51,516 bases of DNA from Fragilaria crotonensis (taxonomy: Eukaryota; Bacillariophyta; Fragilariophyceae; Fragilariales; Fragilariaceae). The first letter of the stretch is position 1; the number at the start of each line of letters is the position of its first letter. Positions 45,664 to 51,516 of this stretch are shown piece by piece. Location: assembly GCA_022925895.1 (NCBI GenBank), contig JAKSYS010000453.1, forward strand, positions 1 to 51,516, given 5' to 3'. Under the pieces are notes generated by a model that saw only the letters and a list, made by a program, of their open reading frames with translations, made no database searches and was not told the DNA's origin. Position numbers and translations under genes: made by a program.

Positions 45664-47473
45664 CTTGCTCTCTACGATGCAAGTCCGATTGAATGACGTA
45701 ATAATAAGTGAGACGCCTCGCTTTCTTGCTGAACAAATAACGGACTTGACGCATACGATTGCGATTCCAACAGAGGACCCGGACACTCCGTATGTCATAC
45801 CGCTTACACTTCATGGGGTCACTTCCTCTTTCCCAACCAGAAAGCCGACTCCAGAAGAGTACGAGTCGCTCCCACATTTCTGCTTGACGAGCGACGAACC
45901 CGAGTATGACCCACATGATACTTCTTTTGCCGATCAAGAACTCGCTTTGACGAAACTGGTGTTGGACACAGGGGACCGCATAGGAGCACCGCCTCCGTCT
46001 CGACGGCTTTGCTCCGTGTCCAAAACCCTTTCGTACGCGCAAAACTTTGTAGCGTTACACGACCCGATTACTCTCTCCTTGCAGTCAACTTCATCGACGC
46101 TGGAAGCCGGATCATTTGCGAATGCGTTGACTCGAACGATCGGCGCTATTCGGCGTGTTTCGACTGGTACTCAGTTTGACTTCGATATGCTTGCCCGCAA
46201 TTGGGGTATCGACAGAGCTACCGCTCGACGCACAATTCACGCGACGACCCAGCGGGGCGTTCGCACGATTTTGCACCCGACGCTCTCACGACGTTTTCGG
46301 ACGAACGATCGTCAACGGTACCGGCGTCTTGCGATCCAGTGTTTCACCGACACACTGATCTCTAATACGCCTTCCCGGAGGAACAATAAATATGCTCAGA
46401 TTTTCGCGACCGCTGATGGATGGTGCAGAGCGTATCCAATGGAAAGGAAATCGGAAGCTCACGAGGGACTTTCCTTATTGTTCCAAAGGGAAGGTGTCCC
46501 TAATACCATAATAATGGACGGAGCGCGCGAGCAAACCATGGGCATCTTCCGTAAGAAGTGCCGCGAAGCCGGAGTCCATGTCAAGCAGACGGAACCACAT
46601 ACTCCTTGGTCAAATGCGGCAGAAGCTGCGATTCGTGAGTTAAAGAGAGGAGTTGGTAGACAGATGGTACGATCTGCTGCACCCAGACGCCTTTGGGACG
46701 ATTGCTTGGAGCGCGAAGCCTACGTGCGGTCGATGACTGCGCATGACATCTACAAGCTCAATGGACAAGTACCTGAGACCATTGTCAGCGGTGAGACTGC
46801 CGACATCTCCCCACTTGCGCTCTTCGCGTGGTACGAATGGGTTATGTTCAGGGATACGTCGGTAACCTACCCTGATGACCCGATGGCCCTCGGCAGGGAC
46901 TTAGGTCCCGCCATCGATATAGGTCCAGCCATGACGAGGAAAGTACTTAAAGCGAATGGACAGGTTGTCTATCGCTCTACCGTGCGTTCCTTGACACCCG
47001 ATGAATTGGCCGATGAGACAATGAAGCGAAAGCGTTCTGAGTTTACTCTACAGGTAAACCAAGCTTTAGGGGACGGATTCAAGTATGAGGACTTTGCGAA
47101 CGATCCCGAGCTCGAACACTTCGACACTCCCACTTTTGAAACCTACGCTGACGACGACGACGGCGAATTTCCCCAGGCGATCGATGCCGACGCAGTTGAA
47201 CCTGATCCCGATACGTATGATCCGTATATTGGGGCGAGTGTTAACTTGCCTATTGGCGACAGAATGGTAAACGCCAAAGTCCGTGAGCGTAAACGTGCCC
47301 CTGACGGCAGTTTAACCGGCAAGGCACACAAGAACCCAATACTGGACACGAGGACTTACCAGGTTGAATTCCCAGATGGGCAGTTCGCCGAAGTATCTGC
47401 AAATACGATCGCACAGAGTATGTACGCTATGTGTGACACGGAGGGAATCAGTATCTGTTGTTGGCAGGAATAA
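45626..47473 (+). CDS. pol: Integrase of the CoDi-type element
   Basis: A 615-codon open frame whose first codon is not an ATG; it is a polyprotein piece following a frame break. Residues ~1-140 are the protease-integrase linker. The integrase core has Asp in CFTDTLISNT, Asp in IIMDGAREQ and Glu in SNAAEAAIREL, spaced like DD35E. An acidic region (ADDDDGEFPQAIDADAVEPD) and a region IGASVNLPIGDRMVNAKVRE follow. It inserts the cDNA, making the 4-bp CATA duplication seen here. The frame ends at a TAA that the next domain crosses in another frame. Confidence 0.88.
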   Translation: MYIKQSTFRLEHNLLSTMQVRLNDVIISETPRFLAEQITDLTHTIAIPTEDPDTPYVIPLTLHGVTSSFPTRKPTPEEYESLPHFCLTSDEPEYDPHDTSFADQELALTKLVLDTGDRIGAPPPSRRLCSVSKTLSYAQNFVALHDPITLSLQSTSSTLEAGSFANALTRTIGAIRRVSTGTQFDFDMLARNWGIDRATARRTIHATTQRGVRTILHPTLSRRFRTNDRQRYRRLAIQCFTDTLISNTPSRRNNKYAQIFATADGWCRAYPMERKSEAHEGLSLLFQREGVPNTIIMDGAREQTMGIFRKKCREAGVHVKQTEPHTPWSNAAEAAIRELKRGVGRQMVRSAAPRRLWDDCLEREAYVRSMTAHDIYKLNGQVPETIVSGETADISPLALFAWYEWVMFRDTSVTYPDDPMALGRDLGPAIDIGPAMTRKVLKANGQVVYRSTVRSLTPDELADETMKRKRSEFTLQVNQALGDGFKYEDFANDPELEHFDTPTFETYADDDDGEFPQAIDADAVEPDPDTYDPYIGASVNLPIGDRMVNAKVRERKRAPDGSLTGKAHKNPILDTRTYQVEFPDGQFAEVSANTIAQSMYAMCDTEGISICCWQE

Positions 47474-47488
47474 TCGGTCACCGAAAGG

Positions 47489-47746
47489 ATGAGTCAGCTC
47501 TTGACCGGGCGGACGCGTTCATCCAGAAGGATCAAATCGGCACGTCGAAAGACAACAAAGGGTTGGAAGCTCTGTGTAGAGTGGAAAGATGGGACCACGT
47601 CCTGGGAAAGACTCGCTGATTTGAAGTCTAACCCAGTTGAGCTGGCTGACTACGCAGTGGCTCAGGGTATTGACAACGAACCGGCTTTCGCTTGGTTCAT
47701 ATCCTATACTCAAGCGACGGAACCGGATTATTGCAGCTGTGAATAA
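47489..47746 (+). CDS. pol: Linker with WKDGTTSWE motif before RT (CoDi-type element)
   Basis: 85 codons with KGWKLCVEWKDGTTSWERL and ELADYAVAQGIDNEPAF. This segment between integrase and RT has the look of a small chromo-like SH3 fold (aromatic, V.W..G....W). In this family it belongs to the polyprotein. The frame is left near 47,700, where the RT frame starts with RRNRIIAAVNNRY. Confidence 0.65.
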   Translation: MSQLLTGRTRSSRRIKSARRKTTKGWKLCVEWKDGTTSWERLADLKSNPVELADYAVAQGIDNEPAFAWFISYTQATEPDYCSCE

Positions 47747-49007
47747 CCGTTATCACAAGCGCACCCACAAGTTCGGCATCGAGGTGCCGAAAACATGGGA
47801 TGATTGCCTTCGCCTTGATAAGGAGGCTGGCAATACATTGTGGCAGGATGCGGTGCGGAAGGAGATGTCGAAGGTGAGGATAGCCTTCCAAATCATTGGA
47901 GACGACGAGAATCCTCCGCCGACCTACCAAGAAATCCGATGCCACTTGGTGTTTGATGTAAAAATGGAGAACTTCCAACGCAAGGCTAGGTTGGTTGCAG
48001 GGGGGCATACGACCGAGACACCTGCATCCATTACTTATGCCAGCGTGGTATCTCGGGAGTCAGTCAGGATAGCTTTGACGATAGCCGCGTTGAATGATCT
48101 CGAGGTAAAGTCGGCAGATATTGAGAATGCCTACCTGACTGCACCGGTTGGAGAAAAGATATGGTGTCGCCTTGGTCCCGAGTTCGGCAGTGAGGCCGGA
48201 AAGAGGGCACTGATTGTACGCGCCCTATACGGGTTGAAATCCGCGGGTGCTTCCTTCCGAAATCACCTTGCGGACTGTATGCGACATTTGGGATGGACTT
48301 CCTGTATTGCGGATCCCGACGTTTGGCTTAAGCCAGAAATCAGACCGGAAGATGGATATAAGTACTATGCGTACTGTCTACTTTATGTCGATGACATACT
48401 CGTTATCCATCATGATGCAATACGGTCATTGAACGAGATCGACCACTTCTTCAAGACGAAGGAGGGATCAATCCGCGACCCTGAATTTTATCTTGGGGCG
48501 AAACTCCGTATGGTAACCTTACCCAATGGCGTTAACGCATGGTCGATGAGTTCGAGCAAGTATATTCAGGCCGCGGTGGCGAACGTGAAAGAATACCATC
48601 GGAAATATTTTCCGACTCATCCGTGGACTAAACGAACGAGTGGTCCGTTTCCCCTTAATTACGCTCCCGAGTTGGATACAACACCGGAGCTAAACGCCAC
48701 TCATGCGACGTTTTACCAAACACAAATTGGTGTGCTCCGTTGGTGTGTTGAGTTGGGAAGGGTGGATATCATTACCGAGGTTTCGGAACTTGCCTCGTAT
48801 TTGGCGATGCCGCGGAGGGCCACTTGGAGGCGACCTTCCACTTGTTTAACTACCTGGACAAGAAGCACAACGCGCGCATTGTGTTCGACCCCAGTTACCC
48901 AACGGTGGATATGTCGGTGTTCAAGGAGTGCGATTGGAAGGCATTCTACGGTGATGTCAGGAGGCCATTCCACCAAATGCACCGCCACCGCGTGGCAAGG
49001 ACGTTGA
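47637..49007 (+). CDS. pol: Reverse transcriptase of the CoDi-type element
   Basis: The frame is open over 456 codons, with meaningful sequence from about 47,710. RT motifs: LVFDVKMENFQRKARLVAGG, SADIENAYLTAPVGEKIWCR, ALYGLKSAGASFRNHL and the catalytic YVDDILVIHH. The thumb/connection region follows (VLRWCVELGRVDIITEVSEL, ASYLAMPRR). After 48,825 the right protein (EATFHLFNYLDKKHNARIVF) continues in the next frame, 48824-49010, so one base is lost or gained there. Confidence 0.88.
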   Translation: MSWLTTQWLRVLTTNRLSLGSYPILKRRNRIIAAVNNRYHKRTHKFGIEVPKTWDDCLRLDKEAGNTLWQDAVRKEMSKVRIAFQIIGDDENPPPTYQEIRCHLVFDVKMENFQRKARLVAGGHTTETPASITYASVVSRESVRIALTIAALNDLEVKSADIENAYLTAPVGEKIWCRLGPEFGSEAGKRALIVRALYGLKSAGASFRNHLADCMRHLGWTSCIADPDVWLKPEIRPEDGYKYYAYCLLYVDDILVIHHDAIRSLNEIDHFFKTKEGSIRDPEFYLGAKLRMVTLPNGVNAWSMSSSKYIQAAVANVKEYHRKYFPTHPWTKRTSGPFPLNYAPELDTTPELNATHATFYQTQIGVLRWCVELGRVDIITEVSELASYLAMPRRATWRRPSTCLTTWTRSTTRALCSTPVTQRWICRCSRSAIGRHSTVMSGGHSTKCTATAWQGR

Positions 49008-49014
49008 TCTACGC

Positions 49015-49488
49015 ATGTTCGTTGACTCGGATCACGCTGGCGATAAAAGGGTTCGACGGTCACGAACAGGTTTCCTCATCTATTTGAACATGTCGCTGAT
49101 CACATGGTTTTCAAAGAAGCAGTCAACGATTGAAACAAGTGTTTTTGGCGCAGAATTTGTCGCCCTCAAACAGGGAATGGAAGCATTGCGCGGAATCCGC
49201 TACAAGCTTCGCATGATGGGAGTCGAATTGTCTGGGCCGTCCTATATATATGGGGATAATATGTCGGTGATACATAATACCCAGAGGCCGGAATCGACGT
49301 TGAAGAAGAAGTCAAACGCAGTTTGCTATCATGCAGTACGAGAGGCCGTTGCAATGGGCGAGTGTTTGACAGGGCATGTGTCAACACACGATAACCCGGC
49401 CGATATCTGCACAAAGCTAATACCTGGTGGTCAGAAACGCGACCATCTAGTGGGACTGATTCTATACGATATTGCTGATCACAGGTGA
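49015..49488 (+). CDS. pol: RNase H of the CoDi-type element
   Basis: 157 residues starting MFVDSDHAGDKRVRRSRTGF, with SVFGAEFVALKQGME (catalytic Glu), IYGDNMSVIHN (Asp) and NPADICTKLI near the end. The normal upstream join (DWKAFYGDV) lies in a different frame. The stop at 49,488 is about 140 bp upstream of the polypurine tract. Confidence 0.9.
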   Translation: MFVDSDHAGDKRVRRSRTGFLIYLNMSLITWFSKKQSTIETSVFGAEFVALKQGMEALRGIRYKLRMMGVELSGPSYIYGDNMSVIHNTQRPESTLKKKSNAVCYHAVREAVAMGECLTGHVSTHDNPADICTKLIPGGQKRDHLVGLILYDIADHR

Positions 49489-49628
49489 TAATCCCCCTCC
49501 AAGAGGTTTGAAGGTTATTATGGGTTCCCTTGTTGTCATGCTGAGCGACAACTAAATATCACTGTGCATCTCTACGACTCGCAGCGACCTAATGATCCCA
49601 TCTACGCTTAGAATGATCTCATTAAGTC

Positions 49629-49636
49629 GAGGGGAC
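49629..49636 (+). other. Polypurine tract of the CoDi-type element
   Basis: GAGGGGAC directly upstream of the 3' LTR, identical to the tract of the nested element. Confidence 0.75.
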
Positions 49637-49808
49637 TGAATAAAGGTATACGTGAAAACGGTAGCCACGTAGACACTACGACGGTAGGCAAGGCTATGGC
49701 CCTGTACCGTACCGACTGAATAGTTTTATTCTTTTATGTGTGTCTCTTATCACGATGATTGATGCCTAAACGAGCTTACCCCGACGATACCTCGTCCACG
49801 TTTTGTCA
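49637..49808 (+). repeat. 3' LTR of the CoDi-type element (172 bp)
   Basis: Identical to 43167-43338. It is preceded by GAGGGGAC and followed by CATA. The following host bases AGTCCATATGAATA repeat the left junction (8 host bases plus the first 6 LTR bases). Confidence 0.96.
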
Positions 49809-49812
49809 CATA

Positions 49813-50122
49813 GTCCATATGAATACCAGAGACGGGAATTTCTGAGAATATCAAACCCATGGGTACCCACGTAAACCTACGAGTATATGGTTCTACTACT
49901 ACCGGTAGCAAACATCTACTGTCATTTTTTGCTCTGTATGACTTGCCGCTTGCCGGCCCACCCAGACCCACCCATGGAAATCCTCAGCTCACCCAAAACC
50001 CAAAACGGACTGGGTTTGAAATTCCCGTCTCTGGTTCATACATGGAAACGTCGACACGGACTACACATACTTGGCCTGGAAGACACTGCATGTAAGGGCA
50101 GGGATCAGCAAAACGAGGGCGT
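49813..50122. other. Intergenic region right of the CoDi-type element
   Basis: 310 bp with no gene that I can support. It contains a copy of AGTCCATATGAATA at 49812-49825 and a repeated CATGGGT/CCATGG neighbourhood. An open plus frame from 49887 to 50612 lies antisense to the gene at 50123-50787 and shows no protein features. Confidence 0.35.
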
Positions 50123-50787
50123 TCAATGCGTTCGCGGCACTACTTTTAGACTGGGATGGGAAGGATGTCGGGACATGTGTTGGGGAAGGCAACGAGGGCG
50201 GGATGAAATACCGATCATGTTAGGACGGGACGTAGGGACAGGCGTCGATGCTGGAGGACAAGGCGTGTCAAACGGAAGCACTTCTGTGACTTGCAAGATA
50301 GGAGGATCGATGCCTGAAACGCTTCCGGGAACTGCGCTGGAATCAAGAGTCCCAACGACGGTAGCCGCAAAGCCCTGGGTTTGGTTTCCTGTGTTGTCAC
50401 ACGAGCCACACAAACCCAACACGCGCGGCGGCTACCACCAGATCATTCGAAACTATCGAGCACGACGTCTTGAATGTAGAGTCTCCACTTTGAAATCCTT
50501 CGGGCTGCATCAAGATTTGGTATCCAGACGTAACACACGACTCAACATCAACGAGGCAGTGAATCGAATGCTGGTCGGGATTCTGCAAGGTTTGCAAGGA
50601 AGGCTTGTCTAATAGAGTTCCCAATTGAATGCAGAAAGTGCTTTGTAGGGTGTGGTGTGAGAGCGTTTGGCTACAATTTTGACTTAGGAATTCAAACTTA
50701 CTCCATGACGAATCCCTTGGTGCAATAAGCGTTGCCTTCCGCGGAGGACGCGAGGGTGGTGCAGAGAGCAAGTAGTACGATTCTCAT
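50123..50787 (-). CDS. Probable secreted Cys-containing protein, frame broken once
   Basis: Exon 1 (50787..50702) codes for a clear signal peptide, MRIVLLALCTTLASSAEG, and ends at a GTAAGT donor. Acceptor CAAAG ending at 50641 (61-nt intron) continues in frame with DTFCIQLGTLLDKPSL, CLVDVESCVTSGYQIL and FKTSCSIVSNDLVVAAARV. The frame then runs into a stop at 50,397, while the likely continuation (LGLCGSCDNTGNQTQGFA) is one frame off from about 50,425 and open to 50,123. Cys pairs and the signal peptide suggest an extracellular or wall-associated protein; I do not recognise a family. The acceptor and the frame switch are inferences. The other strand has a 241-codon open frame, which I take as a shadow. 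Confidence 0.5.
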
Positions 50788-51243
50788 GATGACTTAAACT
50801 CTTCCACTGTGAATATTTGTGGTTGGATGTGGATTCATAGCTACCGGTATAGCAATCATGCTCAAGCGCATTCTGCTAACAGCGCTTGAGCACGTTAAGC
50901 ATTTGGTTGTCCAGGCCATTCTTCGGTTGTGGTCGCACATACACGCATCCACATTTTTACTATTGTCGAAATCATATGTGTTCAGGCCGATGCTTACGGT
51001 AAACAAAACTGATTTTCACGTATCTTCCAAAAAGTTTTGATGCGAGTTTTGCTAAAACCCCTCCTTACGGTAAACGAAACAAAAACCTTATGTTCAGTAT
51101 AAATACACGAATAATTGAAATTAAAGCCATAGAAATCCTGTAGAGGAGTACAGAAAAGGTGTTCTACAATCGTAGAACGCTGTAGAGGAATACCAGAATG
51201 GTGTTTTATATCAAGTGATGAACGTATCTTGCCATTTTGCACC
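50788..51243. promoter_or_regulatory. Divergent intergenic region with short direct repeats
   Basis: 456 bp between the secreted-protein start (minus) and the partial gene (plus). A pair of direct repeats, CTTACGGTAAAC, lies at about 50,994 and 51,063. A second tandem pair of about 48 bp begins CTGTAGAGGA (about 51,138 and 51,189) and ends GGTGTT. No gene is visible. Confidence 0.4.
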
Positions 51244-51516
51244 ATGTCGAATCCACCTGCATGTGCCTCCCTACCTTTATCTTCAAGCAAGAAGAAGGTT
51301 CGCAGCACTCCAACAAATGTGAGCAAGAAACTCCTAATGGAGTTACAGGCTCTGATCGCATTCGCATCATATGATTCGCCTTCGCTTGCTGGAGGCGGAA
51401 ACTCATTTACCGAGGTGGCAACGGAGAAGCTGATGACAACACTTTGTTTTGGTGATGGCGATGTCAGAGATAGTGAAACCATGAGTTATGTCGATCAATT
51501 TCTTGCCGGTCTGAAC
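51244..51516 (+). CDS. Partial protein of unknown function, runs off the window
   Basis: From the ATG at 51244 a frame stays open for 91 codons to the window end. It starts MSNPPACASLPLSSSKKKVR and goes on with VSKKLLMELQALIAFASYDS, a Gly-rich turn and a charged helix. Another in-frame run from the ATG at 51220 belongs to a different frame and stops early. It has no recognisable domain so far; only the N-terminus is seen. Confidence 0.45.
   Translation, partial: MSNPPACASLPLSSSKKKVRSTPTNVSKKLLMELQALIAFASYDSPSLAGGGNSFTEVATEKLMTTLCFGDGDVRDSETMSYVDQFLAGLN

Larger units (their letters stand above)
43167..49808 (+). mobile_element. 6.64-kb Copia (CoDi-type) LTR retrotransposon
   Basis: Identical 172-bp LTRs (43167-43338, 49637-49808; TGAATAAAGG...TTTTGTCA) flanked by CATA (43163-43166, 49809-49812). 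Primer site GTTTATCAGACCCA is at 43339-43352 and polypurine tract GAGGGGAC at 49629-49636. Gag, protease (LDSHADQC), integrase, RT (YVDDIL) and RNase H lie in Copia order. The Gag and the DSHAD protease are of the kind known from diatom CoDi elements. The frame changes near 44,090, 45,370-45,660, 47,700, 48,825 and 49,010. Either the copy is dead or the assembly has indels; the identical LTRs mean the insertion is recent. Confidence 0.95.

Noticed and set aside
49809-49825. An 8-bp target duplication AGTCCATA for the CoDi-type element
   Set aside because: It would need three extra bases after the right LTR; CATA fits the LTR borders exactly and agrees with the 4-bp duplication of the nested relative.
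49887-50612. 241-codon plus frame right of the CoDi-type element
   Set aside because: It lies antisense to the signal-peptide gene, which has a splice donor and a better protein; the plus frame shows no domain.
1-51516. CRISPR arrays, rRNA genes, bacterial operons or riboswitches
   Set aside because: None seen; introns, LTR retrotransposons and gene content are eukaryotic.

Overview
The window looks like nuclear DNA of a diatom, probably a pennate one. Genes are compact and carry a few short GT-AG introns (61-96 nt). An aspartyl-tRNA synthetase has a signal-peptide-like N-terminus with an ASAFAP-like AFAP motif. There are kinesin-light-chain-type TPR proteins, and two Copia elements, one with the Gag, protease and integrase features of the CoDi lineages of diatoms. 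The species cannot be fixed from the sequence alone.

Left part (1-22094): eight genes alternate strictly in strand (+,-,+,-,+,-,+,-). They are a small two-helix membrane protein, DPY30, a KLHDC4/Kel3-type kelch protein, AspRS, an MDP-1-like HAD phosphatase, a glutathione S-transferase, a 116-aa orphan, and a very large gene (8983-21697) coding for about 4,190 residues that are mostly TPRs. Convergent partners are separated by only 21-119 bp. Three of the four upstream regions are rich in GTAC-centred palindromes. KLHDC4 and AspRS contain apparent single-base losses that break the frame.

Middle part (22095-40859): one 18.8-kb Copia LTR retrotransposon on the minus strand, with 593/594-bp LTRs and a 5-bp target duplication (CTACT). 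It carries an unusually long coding region upstream of its zinc-knuckle Gag. A second, plus-strand 7.03-kb element (28444-35474) with 262/263-bp LTRs and a 4-bp duplication (GTGT) sits inside it. Taking out this element with one duplication copy (7,035 nt) restores one frame across the junction. The nested element has no recognisable pol. Its primer-binding site and polypurine-tract junction match those of the third element.

Right part (40860-51516): 2.3 kb of GTAC-rich spacer holding a 30-bp minisatellite, then a 6.64-kb Copia/CoDi-type element on the plus strand (43167-49808) with identical 172-bp LTRs and a 4-bp duplication (CATA). Beyond it are a probable secreted Cys-containing protein gene (minus) and the start of a gene that runs off the window.

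Most interesting: a recent, nested, non-autonomous retroelement that looks as if it is moved by the machinery of the neighbouring CoDi-type family; a Copia element with a giant Gag-like extension; and a 4,190-residue TPR protein.
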